Translations under genes and position numbers: made by a program
Source: Candidatus Melainabacteria bacterium
GTDB lineage: Bacteria > Cyanobacteriota > Vampirovibrionia > Obscuribacterales > Obscuribacteraceae
NCBI GenBank assembly: GCA_016699165.1
Contig: CP064963.1
Span: 3,906,001 to 3,970,000 of the forward strand
Direction of reading: 5' to 3'
Length of the DNA stretch: 64,000 nucleotides
The notes under the pieces: generated by a model
What the model was told of the DNA's origin: nothing
Databases searched by the model: none
Seen by the model: only the letters and a program-made list of their open reading frames with translations
Part shown: positions 44,278 to 53,061 of the stretch, in pieces
Layout: the number at the start of each line of letters is the position of its first letter
Numbering within the stretch: position 1 is the first letter of the stretch

Positions 44278-44825
44278 TGAAGTTTGGATATTCTGCTTCA
44301 GCACTAATTCTTACTTTGATGGCGTTGCTTTCAAATTCGACTTTGAGTGCTGATGCAAATTCCAATTCGAATTCGAATACAACAAGTAATCAGAGTTCTT
44401 TCTGCCTGCAATCAACCAGGTCTATTTTGAATTCTTCAAAATGGGCTGCACAAGACAAAATTCAGGTGCAAAATTGGCTCGGCCAGGTGCAAAATTTAAT
44501 AGTAAATTCTGCTCGATTTAAAAAATGGCACCAAGAATCAGGATTGACAAAAGATTTTTGCAAGTCCACCTACGCCTTTTGTATTGACGAGTCAGGCAAG
44601 CCTGTAGGATTCCACGTCTTAAACCGAGACACTTTCAATAAGACAGACGAAGAAATTTCATCCATAGTCGAATCTTGTGGACCATTTCCCACCGCACCGA
44701 ATCACCTGCCATGGTCACAAGGCGGAATGCGTGTGGAGATGACTGTGGCAAAAGAATACAAAATTTCTATGGCGCCTGATTGGCCAAACACGCGCCTGGC
44801 TGCACTTTCTGGTCAGGACCTTTAG
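44277..44825 (+). CDS. Exported hypothetical protein, TonB C-terminus-like
   Basis: 182 residues with a signal peptide (ending about LSA) and an Asn/Ser-rich linker. The last 90 residues (FCIDESGKPVGFHVL, then a pattern of short strands and GPFPTAP) recall the C-terminal domain of TonB-type proteins, but no TonB box or membrane anchor is seen. The start overlaps the MFS stop by one base, so the two probably work together. Function is not known. Confidence 0.6.
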   Translation: MKFGYSASALILTLMALLSNSTLSADANSNSNSNTTSNQSSFCLQSTRSILNSSKWAAQDKIQVQNWLGQVQNLIVNSARFKKWHQESGLTKDFCKSTYAFCIDESGKPVGFHVLNRDTFNKTDEEISSIVESCGPFPTAPNHLPWSQGGMRVEMTVAKEYKISMAPDWPNTRLAALSGQDL

Positions 44826-44837
44826 TTTTATAGTCAA

Positions 44838-44847
44838 CCGATAACGG
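44838..44847. repeat. Dispersed palindrome core CCGATAACGG, intergenic
   Basis: The core lies between converging genes (ends at 44825 and 44852). The right flank GTACGCTATA (read on the minus strand as AGCGTAC) matches the family. Confidence 0.65.
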
Positions 44848-44851
44848 TACG

Positions 44852-45259
44852 CTATAAATTTTCGCCTTGAATTTCTTGCAAGCCAACTAGTTCGTTTTCC
44901 ATCTCACTTTCGCAACCTACATGAGTGCAGTTGCAAGATGATGATTCCATAGTATCCGGACTTTCGCAGTTGCCGGAGCAAAACTCACTTTGTGATACCT
45001 GACAATGACATGACGGATGAGCGCATTCTTGCGTTTCTCCAGAAGCGTTTTGTTCGTCATAAGCCATATCGTGCGGGATTGCATCTGAGCGTTCTGTATG
45101 TTGACTTTCCGCATCCGGATTTTCATCCATCGGATCTATTATATGGAGCGCTAATTCTTCGGGTGCAGTTTCGTTTTCGATAAACGGCAAATCCTCATTT
45201 GCCTCATCGTCCATTCCGTCTGACCATTCGTTGTCGTCGTTACCTAATTTTCCTGGCAT
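44852..45259 (-). CDS. Metallothionein-like protein with acidic N-terminal extension
   Basis: 135 residues. Residues 1-75 are strongly acidic (many Asp, Glu and Asn). Residues 79-116 hold eight cysteines in a C-x4-C-x-C ... C-x3-C ... C-x-C-x4-C pattern with CAHPSCHC, FCSGNC and CNCTHVGC. This is close to bacterial SmtA metallothioneins, which bind zinc with Cys and His. SmtA itself is only about 56 residues, so the acidic half is an addition. It is divergently placed from the sigma gene and may share the upstream region. Confidence 0.7.
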   Translation of the reverse strand: MPGKLGNDDNEWSDGMDDEANEDLPFIENETAPEELALHIIDPMDENPDAESQHTERSDAIPHDMAYDEQNASGETQECAHPSCHCQVSQSEFCSGNCESPDTMESSSCNCTHVGCESEMENELVGLQEIQGENL

Positions 45260-45305
45260 ATCAATTACCTCTCAATTTTTTCTTAGCACAGCAATTTAAG
45301 AAAAA

Positions 45306-45377
45306 ATCGGTTAGCATGAAATTGTGACATATATACGTAGTGTAAACCGATCGGTCGAAAAATGACCCAAATCGGTT
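45306..45377. promoter_or_regulatory. Three ATCGGTT-type motifs between metallothionein-like and sigma genes
   Basis: ATCGGTT occurs at 45306-45312, ACCGATCGGT (a 10-bp palindrome) at 45349-45358, and ATCGGTT again at 45371-45377. The region lies between two divergent genes. Such a cluster suggests an operator, but no known consensus is matched. Confidence 0.35.
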
Positions 45378-45407
45378 CCAAAAGTTGCTTTGCGAGCAAC
45401 AATCAAC

Positions 45408-46391
45408 ATGACAGATAGAACCAATACCGATTTCGAGGAGTGGACTGATGCTCCTTTTGAAAGTGACCTGGAAAGCGATTTTGACGAGGATGTAGAAGTT
45501 CTCGAAGTTCTCGAAGAAATAGATGATCTAGATATCCAACCTGTTAAGGAGCCGAATGCTCTTCAGGCTTACATCAACAAAGATTCTTTGACCAACTATT
45601 TAAAAGAAATTGGGCGTTTTGATTTGCTCGATTTTAAATCTGAAGTTTCTTTAGCTAGATTGGCTCAAGCAGGTGATGATATTGCCCGTGGCAAACTTAT
45701 TTCGTCTAACTTGCGTCTGGTTGTGAGTATAGCCAAGAAATACGTCAAATTCGGATTGACCTTGCCTGACCTGATTCAGGAAGGCAATATTGGATTGATC
45801 AAAGCTGTCGAGAAATTCGACCCCGAAAAAGGATTTAGATTTTCAACATATGCAAGCTGGTGGATTAAACAAGCAGTCAGTCGAGCGCTTGCAAATAAGT
45901 CGCGCACTGTGCGACTTCCCGTACATATAAGTGAATCTAAATGGAAAGTAAAAAAGGCAGTGGCAGAACTCAATCAAGAATTGCAACGCAAACCTACACC
46001 TGGTGAAATCGCTAAGAAGACTGGATTTGACCTGGATAAAGTAACTTTGCTTTTGAACGCAGAGAAGACGACCCTTTCGCTTGATGCTAATTTAAACGAA
46101 GACGGTGAAACAACTCTTTGTGATTTTCTGCCTGATGAAAATTCGATAGATCCGGTGGAAGCCACAGATCATAAGCTTCTTGCAAATAGTCTTGCTATTG
46201 CACTGAAGCGGTTGAAGCCGCATGAATCTGATGTTTTACAACTTCGTTTTGGTCTTAAGAGCGAGCGCAAAACTTTGCTTCAAACTGGAAAAATACTTTG
46301 ATTATCGAGGGAGCGTGTGCGTCAAATCGAGTTGAGAGCAATGAAAAAATTGCGTCACAATAAAGAGCTTGAAAGTTTGGCTCATTGCTGA
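45408..46391 (+). pseudogene. Sigma-70 family RNA polymerase sigma factor (group 2-like), interrupted by an in-frame TGA in region 4.2
   Basis: The frame encodes sigma regions 1.2 to 4.2: region 2 (LISSNLRLVVSIAKKYV, LPDLIQEGNIGLIKAVEKFD, FSTYASWWIKQAVSRAL) and region 3 (PVHISESKWKVKKAVAEL). Region 4 begins LRFGLKSERKTLLQTGKIL and then meets TGA at 46299-46301. Reading on in the same frame gives LSRERVRQIELRAMKKLRH, the -35-binding helix, up to a TGA at 46389-46391. Related sigma factors have a sense residue, often Gly or Asp, at the TGA. TGA ends other genes here, such as btpA, so it is not recoded. It is a nonsense mutation, readthrough or sequence error. The ATG at 45408 is preferred; a TTG at 45390 is also possible. 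Confidence 0.85.
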
Positions 46392-46409
46392 AATTGATTG
46401 GAAAAAAAC

Positions 46410-48374
46410 TTAGAGAGTGGGCGATTCAGTTTGAGTGAGTCGCGGATTTTCTTCTTCCACAATTTTAGGCGTGATCATAAGCATAAGCTCTGTGCGGTTG
46501 CGCCCTTTTAGTGTAGTTCTAAAGAATGCACCAAGTAGTGGTGCTTCGGCAAAATATGGAACCTTGGACAATTGCGATGCTTCTTGTTCGGTAAACAATC
46601 CGCCTATGACAAGAGTTTGTCCGTCTTTGATGCGCACTTCCTGACTGATTACATCGCGAATACTTAAAAGTGTAACGGTTGTCTGGTTTGCACCTACTCC
46701 AAATGTTTGCGGCGCTCCAAGAGGGGCGGAAACCTGGGGACGCAATCTTAATCGAACGAAACCATCTTCAGTTAAGCGCGGCAAGATATTTAAAAATATT
46801 CCAGCCTTAGCGATTTCGACGTTGGTTGTCACTACGCCCAAACTGACTGTCGATGTCACTTTATGCACAACTTCGTTTGCGATGGTGATGAGCGCTTCGG
46901 TATTGTCGACTACCACTAAACTTGGGTTGGCGATAACTTTTGCTTTGTTAGTCTGCAAAAGCATTTGCACATTAACGTTTAAACCATAAGGAACTGTAGC
47001 GATGTTAGCTCTGCCACCCGCTCTTTGGCTCAGTGTCAGAAAGTTAAATCCAGATGCTGATGATTGAACTGGAGTGATACCAGCAATGTTCAGGTTGCCT
47101 ACGTTGGGAAGAATGGCGCCAACGAGACCCCCAAATGGATTTGCAGCACCAGTGACGTTGGTACCAGTAAATGGAATAGCTGGAATTTGTGGGTTGGGAA
47201 TTGCGTTGGCAGGCGATCCAAGACCAGGCAAGAAGCTCAATAGCGGTGCAGTTGGGTTACCCATAATCGAGCTAGACAAACCGTCGCCTTGCATGTTTAT
47301 GGTGGCACCAAGTTGTCTGATACCCTGGTTTGTAATTTCTATAAGCGAAGATTGAATGTGCACTTGTCTTGGACGACGATCTACAAGTGCTATGGCTTCA
47401 CCAGCCAGATCTACGTCTTCCTGGGTTCCCACTACAATTACTTGGCGCCCTTTGGCGTCGGGAATTACTATCGCGCCACCATCATTTGGTGGTATCGAAT
47501 ATAGTGCGTTAATTTCTTGTACTTGCCTTGTTTGTTGGCTGCCAGGCTCAACTGCGGCGTTGTTAAATCCGGTACCTTCCTGAATTTGCTCGCGAGTAGT
47601 ACCGTTTAATTGTTTGGCTACTTCGTCCTTTTTGAGAGTCTGGTCTAACTGATTTTTAGTACCAGGCTCAGTGGCTGAGTCACCCAATCCCACTTTTTCA
47701 TCAAAGCTCGATACTACGCCTTTGTTGAAGACTGAAAATTGCAAAATCTGCGCCACATCATATGGATGGGCATAACTCAGTTTAAAAGCGCGCACTACTT
47801 GCCGATTAAGTTTTAATTGAACCATGGCCACGCTTGATGCAACGATTATGACGTTATTTTCAAGGCGGCGGCTTTCAAGTCCGGCTGATGCAAGAATAGT
47901 ATCCATCGCTTCATTGAGGGTGACATCTTTTAATTCGCCTGTGATGCGACCGTCAACTGACTTATCGACGATGATATTTAAATTGCCTCTGCGTGCAATT
48001 TCAGCAATTAATTCGCGTACCGGTGTGTCTCTGAAACTCAGATGATGAATGATGCCTTGATTGGCTTGTGCCACCAATTTAAAAGGCTTACGAATTTGAA
48101 CTGTCCCGGTTACCGCAGGCAGCCGTTGAGTTCGAGCAGATTGACTGCGACCACCCGGACCGTATTGAGCTATTTGTTTTTTATCGGCACTGTCATTTAT
48201 GCCTTTGAGATGTTCGTCTTCTTGCGCATAAACAGGAGTAGTGATGCTCCATGCGCTGAAACTCATGGCCGAGGCAAGCGCCATAAAAAATAGGGCATCA
48301 GATTTTGTCCGCGCTATTGCTGACACATTTTTCTTTTGAACTGTCGCCTGAGCAGCTGCTCTCAGGTGATTCAT
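46410..48374 (-). CDS. Secretin of the type II secretion / type IV pilus kind (GspD/PilQ-like)
   Basis: 654 residues. A signal peptide (ending VYAQ) is followed by an STN-type N-terminal domain (FRDTPVRELIAEIARRGNLN), an N0/N1-type region and a C-terminal secretin domain (about 340-640) with VPYFAEAPLLGAFFR near the end. Gly/Asn/Pro-rich loops occupy 380-430. Secretins form outer membrane rings. No other T2SS or pilus gene is next to it, so the partner system is elsewhere. Confidence 0.85.
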   Translation of the reverse strand: MNHLRAAAQATVQKKNVSAIARTKSDALFFMALASAMSFSAWSITTPVYAQEDEHLKGINDSADKKQIAQYGPGGRSQSARTQRLPAVTGTVQIRKPFKLVAQANQGIIHHLSFRDTPVRELIAEIARRGNLNIIVDKSVDGRITGELKDVTLNEAMDTILASAGLESRRLENNVIIVASSVAMVQLKLNRQVVRAFKLSYAHPYDVAQILQFSVFNKGVVSSFDEKVGLGDSATEPGTKNQLDQTLKKDEVAKQLNGTTREQIQEGTGFNNAAVEPGSQQTRQVQEINALYSIPPNDGGAIVIPDAKGRQVIVVGTQEDVDLAGEAIALVDRRPRQVHIQSSLIEITNQGIRQLGATINMQGDGLSSSIMGNPTAPLLSFLPGLGSPANAIPNPQIPAIPFTGTNVTGAANPFGGLVGAILPNVGNLNIAGITPVQSSASGFNFLTLSQRAGGRANIATVPYGLNVNVQMLLQTNKAKVIANPSLVVVDNTEALITIANEVVHKVTSTVSLGVVTTNVEIAKAGIFLNILPRLTEDGFVRLRLRPQVSAPLGAPQTFGVGANQTTVTLLSIRDVISQEVRIKDGQTLVIGGLFTEQEASQLSKVPYFAEAPLLGAFFRTTLKGRNRTELMLMITPKIVEEENPRLTQTESPTL

Positions 48375-48503
48375 AAAGTTTTTACCGATACCAATTGTTT
48401 TGCATATTTTACGACATATTAATTGTATACCGATGCGTCAGAAATGCAATGGTGGCGCATTTGGCATCACTGTATTGATATTGTATATGGTGTCTATATC
48501 TAT

Positions 48504-49574
48504 TTAGTGTGGGCTGGATAAGCCAAAAATAGCAAGCTCTAGGTTGTTTCGTGCTTCACTCAAACGCGGATTCAGTCGCAGCGCCAGCTGAAGCTGAGTG
48601 ACGGCGGATGCGACATCGCCTCTTTTGTAGAGGGCATATCCAAGATCGTTTCGAGCTTGAGCATTGAGCGGATCTAAAAGTACTGCTTGTTCAAATTCGG
48701 CTACTGCATCTGCATTTTTTTTATTGGCATATAATGCTCTACCAAGGGCAATATGACTTTCTGCCGATGTAGGCTCAAGTAAAACGGCTTGCCTTGCTGT
48801 TCTAAGTGCGCTTATATCTTCTTTCAGGCGCAAGAGTCCATGAGTCAAAGCAACGTGTGCGTTAGAAGAGCTGGGCATTATAGATACAGCCTGTCTTGCC
48901 GCACGTACCGATCCTTCGGGATCGTCAGTGGCAATAAGTGCTTGAGCCAGTCCAGTTAAACCCTGACAAGTGGCTTTCACATCGTTTGCTCGTCTGAACT
49001 CGTTAATAGCTTCAGAAATAGCGCCTTGAGCCATGAAGCTATCGGCAAGACATACAAAAGGGGCGGCAAGCTTGGGAGACATACTAATTGCTTTTCGATA
49101 TTGCGATTGCGCCGCCTGGTGGTCGCCAATACCATCTGAAATCTTGCCCAATAACACGTTTGTTACTATGTTTTCGTTATCGAGAGCAAGTGCGCGACGC
49201 AGCTCCATGCTAGCTCCTTCCAGGTCGCCAGAAAGATAAAGATAAGAGCCAAGTTTGATTCTGAGCTCAGAATCGTTTGGAGTGTCGGTGATTTGACGAC
49301 GCAGTTTGACAATGTGATCGCCAGCTCCTCGCAAATCGGTATGAGTCATGCCCATTTTGAATAAGTCTAGATAATTCTCAAGGGCCGATTGTTCTTTAAG
49401 CAGTCTCAAAGAATCAGACGTAGCAGCGCTTTGAGGCTTGGTTTGAATTTTCCCTTGCGCTTTTTCTATGATTTTGTCTTGTGCCAGGACATCCTTGCTC
49501 GATAAAAGCGAAAGGCTGGATGCGGCAATTAAGCTCAGAATTAAATGTATCGAATTAAGGTAGAAACGTTTCAT
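48504..49574 (-). CDS. Exported TPR-repeat protein
   Basis: 356 residues from the ATG at 49574; an upstream frame to 49760 lies over hemW and is unlikely. After a signal peptide it has at least seven TPR units (for example DSELRIKLGSYLYLSGDLEG, NAQARNDLGYALYKRGDVAS). Proteins like this scaffold pilus or secretion complexes, and it lies downstream-adjacent to a secretin on the same strand. A functional link with the secretin is inference. Confidence 0.75.
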   Translation of the reverse strand: MKRFYLNSIHLILSLIAASSLSLLSSKDVLAQDKIIEKAQGKIQTKPQSAATSDSLRLLKEQSALENYLDLFKMGMTHTDLRGAGDHIVKLRRQITDTPNDSELRIKLGSYLYLSGDLEGASMELRRALALDNENIVTNVLLGKISDGIGDHQAAQSQYRKAISMSPKLAAPFVCLADSFMAQGAISEAINEFRRANDVKATCQGLTGLAQALIATDDPEGSVRAARQAVSIMPSSSNAHVALTHGLLRLKEDISALRTARQAVLLEPTSAESHIALGRALYANKKNADAVAEFEQAVLLDPLNAQARNDLGYALYKRGDVASAVTQLQLALRLNPRLSEARNNLELAIFGLSSPH

Positions 49575-49628
49575 CTTGCCCTGCAAGCGAGTATATTTTG
49601 AACCTTCTAAATTTATCACGAACCAAGC

Positions 49629-50765
49629 ATGATTCAAGCTGCCTATATACATCTGCCTTTTTGTGTCCATAAGTGCGATTTCTGTGATTTCGCCGCATTT
49701 GCAGGCATGCTGCATGTTGAAAGCGAATATTGTGCCTTTCTTTTGGAAGAAATGAAGCAAAGGGTGAAACAGACTCAGTCGCCAATCAAGCTTAACCGTA
49801 TCTTTTATGGTGGCGGTACACCGTCTGTGGTGGCATCAGAAAATCTGCGCTCTATTCATGAGGGTCTGTTGGAACTGGTCGAATGCAGTGATGACGCAGA
49901 GGTCACGATTGAATCTACTCCTCATTCTATTACTAAAGAAAAGGCTCAATTCTGGCGTGATTTAGGCATTAATCGCATTTCCATTGGAATAGAGTCTTTG
50001 CGCGATGAAGAGCTTACTGCTATTGGACGCGACCATAATTCCAGTCAGGCTTATGCCGGAATCGAACTTGCTTGTCAGGCAGATTTTCCAGTAATCAGTC
50101 TCGATTTTATGTATAGTCTGCCCACCCAAACGGTAGAGAGCTGGCAAAAAACTCTAGACGAATTTGTCGAACTTGCCTCTTGCCGAGAGCAAATAAAACA
50201 TGTTTCCGCTTACGGACTTGAACTTGTGGGCAATTCTCCCTTGTACAGTCGCTTTGCAAAAGACTCGGTAGCTTATCCCGATGACGATAACTTCAATTTG
50301 ATGCGTGAGCGTTTGATTGAAACACTTGCCAAAGCTGGATTTGAACAATATGAAGTTTCCAATTTTGCAAAGCCAGGATTTGCTTGTCGTCATAATTTAA
50401 CTTATTGGCGGAATGGCGAATATTTGGCTTTTGGAGTGGGCGCACACAGATACGTGGACGGTGTTCGAAGTTCTAACATCAGATCGCTTACTCGCTATAT
50501 TCGTGAACCGTTATCGGTTGATCTTTTTGAACCCATAGACCAGGCGATGAGGCTCAAAGAAGGCATTATGCTTGGCTTTCGTATGCTCAAAGGGATAAAT
50601 TTGGTCGATTTTGAAAAAGAATACGGAGTCGATCTCTTTGAAAATTACGAGAAGCCGATAAAACGTATGTTGGACGCTGGAATGCTTAAGCTTGAAAACG
50701 GACAGTTGGCCATTCCTCAAAAGCAACTGGCGCTCAGTAATTCGATAATCGCTGAATTTATGTAA
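49629..50765 (+). CDS. hemW: HemW-like radical SAM protein (formerly oxygen-independent coproporphyrinogen oxidase-like)
   Basis: 378 residues. The radical SAM cluster motif is Cys12-x3-Cys16-x2-Cys19 (CVHKCDFC). The GGGTPSV, EST and EYLAFGVGAHRY segments match HemW/HemN-like proteins. The family hands heme to other proteins in some bacteria and is not the coproporphyrinogen oxidase itself. It diverges from the TPR gene by about 55 bases. The palindrome copy at 50508 is read in frame as EPLSV. Confidence 0.88.
   Translation: MIQAAYIHLPFCVHKCDFCDFAAFAGMLHVESEYCAFLLEEMKQRVKQTQSPIKLNRIFYGGGTPSVVASENLRSIHEGLLELVECSDDAEVTIESTPHSITKEKAQFWRDLGINRISIGIESLRDEELTAIGRDHNSSQAYAGIELACQADFPVISLDFMYSLPTQTVESWQKTLDEFVELASCREQIKHVSAYGLELVGNSPLYSRFAKDSVAYPDDDNFNLMRERLIETLAKAGFEQYEVSNFAKPGFACRHNLTYWRNGEYLAFGVGAHRYVDGVRSSNIRSLTRYIREPLSVDLFEPIDQAMRLKEGIMLGFRMLKGINLVDFEKEYGVDLFENYEKPIKRMLDAGMLKLENGQLAIPQKQLALSNSIIAEFM
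50508..50517. repeat. Dispersed palindrome core CCGTTATCGG, inside hemW
   Basis: Flanked by CGTGAA and TTGATC, so the outer arms are less complete than in other copies. Confidence 0.55.
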
Positions 50766-50769
50766 AGCT

Positions 50770-50869
50770 GGCCACTTTTACTAAACAGCGCATATGAGTG
50801 CCCTTTGGTTGAAAAGCGTTATCTGGTCGCCGTTTTGTGCCCTTTATCAGTTTAGTTGCCATAGTGGCC
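50770..50869. other. Large imperfect inverted repeat between hemW and kinase genes
   Basis: GGCCACT (50770-50776) pairs with AGTGGCC (50863-50869), and ACTAAAC (50780-50786) pairs with GTTTAGT (50850-50856). A ~60-base loop lies between them. It is just upstream of the kinase start at 50894. It could be a leader structure or the end of the hemW transcript. Confidence 0.4.
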
Positions 50870-50893
50870 GGGTATGGGGTTATATGGATATAG

Positions 50894-52618
50894 TTGGCTT
50901 ATAACAAGGGCGTTTCCACAAGGAAATTACCCCATTTACTAAGTAAGGGACTGATTAACAGTGTGCCCACCGAAAACACGGAAACAAAAGGGTCTACTAA
51001 GGACCAGAGCGGCGAGAGCGTGAGCGCTCGCGATCCGCTTATTGGCTCTACTTTGTCTAATCGTTATAAAGTCAACGGTGTGCTTGGCAAAGGCGGCATG
51101 GGCGTTGTCTACAGAGCCCAGGACGAGCAGACCGATCGCATTGTGGCAATTAAAATGTTGCACGCGCACAAAGTGGCTGACTCTGAGGCACTCAAACGAT
51201 TCAACCGAGAAGCGCGCACAGTTGCTCAAGTCAATCATCATCACATTGTCACTCTGTTTGATTTTGGAATGAGCAAATTAGGGCAACCCTTTTTGGTGAT
51301 GGAATACATCGAAGGGCGTAGTCTCAAAGACGAATTAGAAGCCATTGGTGCACTTCCTTTTGACAGAGCAACCATTATTTTCGATCAAATTTTAGATGCG
51401 CTCGAATTCGCTCACAGTCATGATGTCGTACATCGAGATTTGAAGCCAGAAAATATCATTTTAAGTAAACACGGAGAAACCGAGGACTGGGTAAAAATCG
51501 TTGACTTTGGCTTGTCTAAATTAAAAGAAACAGATTGTTTTGCCGAAGACGTATATCAAATTACTAAAGCTGGTGATGTATGCGGTTCACCGCCTTACAT
51601 GAGTCCTGAGCAGTGTTTGTCTAATGCGGTAGTCGACACTCGCAGTGATATTTATTCGATGGGCATTCTTGTCTACGAATCTCTTAGCGGTGAGTTGCCT
51701 TACAAAGCAAAGTCGGCCATCGAAATGATGGACTGCCACCTTTATGGAACGCCCATTCCCTTTTGTGATGCCGTTCCTGATTTGAAAAGCTGCAATGAAA
51801 CCACTTACGTCATAACGCGCTCGTTAAACAAAGAACCTGAGAATCGTTTTGCAAGTTGTACCGCTTTTGCCAAAGAATTGCGCGATGCATTGCGCCGAGA
51901 TTGGCCAAAAGTGCGCTCGTACAGATTCAGACAAGAAGCACAAGGCTACAAAGATCTGGAGAGCGAAGCGGAAGCACTAGCTACAGGCGAGCATCCTGCG
52001 CTTGATATACATCAAGGAATGCCAAACGCAGTGCAACAAATTCTAGCCGAGATGCGCACCGAAACATCGCATTTTCAGGGACCTGGGCAGGGCACTTTCA
52101 ATCATACAAATGGCAAGGCGCAAGCGCAAGAAGCAACAGGATCGTATAAAGCTAAGCCTGAAGCTAGCGCACCAAATCCGGTGCAGAAGTTCTTAGACAT
52201 GCTCTCATCGATTTTTGGTGGCAATCAACAACCGAGTCAGGAAGAGGAAATAGAAGAGTTTCGCCAAGAACTTGGATATTCCAACTGTCCGTTTTGTCAT
52301 GCGCCTATTAAAGCGCAATTGCGTTTTTGCGTAAACTGTCAGCGCCAACTGCCCTCAGCTAAAGAGTATGCCAAGTTGCGTGTGCAAGGCGGCGGAAGGT
52401 TAGCTCTGCCTCGTGCGCAGCGTATGCAGGAAGTAACCGGCACAAGGCGATTTAGCAAGAATTCCAAAATGCGCTCAAACAATATGGGACCGGGAATAAT
52501 AACTCAGGTGCTCACTCTTGTGCTGATTGGATTATTGATTTACGGCGGAATTCATTATTCCAAAGATCCAGGCATCCAGAAAAAAATTCACAGCCTCATG
52601 GCTGCTTTGCAGAAATAA
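50894..52618 (+). CDS. Serine/threonine protein kinase with C-terminal zinc-ribbon and membrane helix
   Basis: 574 residues from a TTG at 50894; a GTG at 50963 is an alternative start. The kinase domain (about 58-320) has LGKGGMGVVYRA, VAIKML, HRDLKPEN, DFGLSK and SPPYMSPEQ, all intact. After an Ala/Gln-rich linker comes CPFC...CVNC (a zinc ribbon), then one membrane helix near the end (VLTLVLIGLLIYGGI). This is the mirror of the 23603 kinase, which has its zinc ribbon at the N-terminus. Confidence 0.87.
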   Translation: MAYNKGVSTRKLPHLLSKGLINSVPTENTETKGSTKDQSGESVSARDPLIGSTLSNRYKVNGVLGKGGMGVVYRAQDEQTDRIVAIKMLHAHKVADSEALKRFNREARTVAQVNHHHIVTLFDFGMSKLGQPFLVMEYIEGRSLKDELEAIGALPFDRATIIFDQILDALEFAHSHDVVHRDLKPENIILSKHGETEDWVKIVDFGLSKLKETDCFAEDVYQITKAGDVCGSPPYMSPEQCLSNAVVDTRSDIYSMGILVYESLSGELPYKAKSAIEMMDCHLYGTPIPFCDAVPDLKSCNETTYVITRSLNKEPENRFASCTAFAKELRDALRRDWPKVRSYRFRQEAQGYKDLESEAEALATGEHPALDIHQGMPNAVQQILAEMRTETSHFQGPGQGTFNHTNGKAQAQEATGSYKAKPEASAPNPVQKFLDMLSSIFGGNQQPSQEEEIEEFRQELGYSNCPFCHAPIKAQLRFCVNCQRQLPSAKEYAKLRVQGGGRLALPRAQRMQEVTGTRRFSKNSKMRSNNMGPGIITQVLTLVLIGLLIYGGIHYSKDPGIQKKIHSLMAALQK

Positions 52619-52662
52619 AGAATTCAGGTTTTTATTTCTGGCGCCATTATCCGGGTCGGCAA

Positions 52663-52962
52663 TTAACTCGGTCGCCAGCTGCCTTTCATGCTTTGACCGA
52701 TGCGAAAGCCTTGCACCAAATTGTGTCTTGTGAGCTGAAACATTTCATGTAGAGCGTCGGGATCGTTGATACCGTATTTGGTGGCGATGGAATTTACTTG
52801 ATCCATTGCAAGCGCCGAAAAGTAAACGACCACATCGTCGTGTACTTCGCCTCGACCTTGATTGGGCAGCCTCAGCACTGCTTTTCCAAAGTCGTTAGTG
52901 AAGGCTTCGGTCATTTCCGAAGTCAACAAGTCGCAATAAAAGCTCTCTGTTTTTCTAGCCAT
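52663..52962 (-). CDS. Small hypothetical protein
   Basis: 99 residues, not recognised. It is slightly acidic and helical, with no cysteine cluster and no signal peptide. It lies alone between a kinase and murI. A ribosome site is hard to see. The frame is supported only by length and normal composition. Confidence 0.5.
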   Translation of the reverse strand: MARKTESFYCDLLTSEMTEAFTNDFGKAVLRLPNQGRGEVHDDVVVYFSALAMDQVNSIATKYGINDPDALHEMFQLTRHNLVQGFRIGQSMKGSWRPS

Positions 52963-53061
52963 GATTGTTCTATTATCCCTAAGCTAAACTTGGCGTCAAT
53001 TGTTTGTTTTATAACAAATCTAATTGCTTACATTGAGATTTTTTTAGGCTCGCTCACAGGC

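Noticed and set aside
46299..46301. TGA as a sense codon (glycine recoding) in the whole genome
   Set aside because: Other genes, for example btpA at 21254-21256, end normally in TGA and no other gene in the window has an in-frame TGA, so recoding is unlikely.
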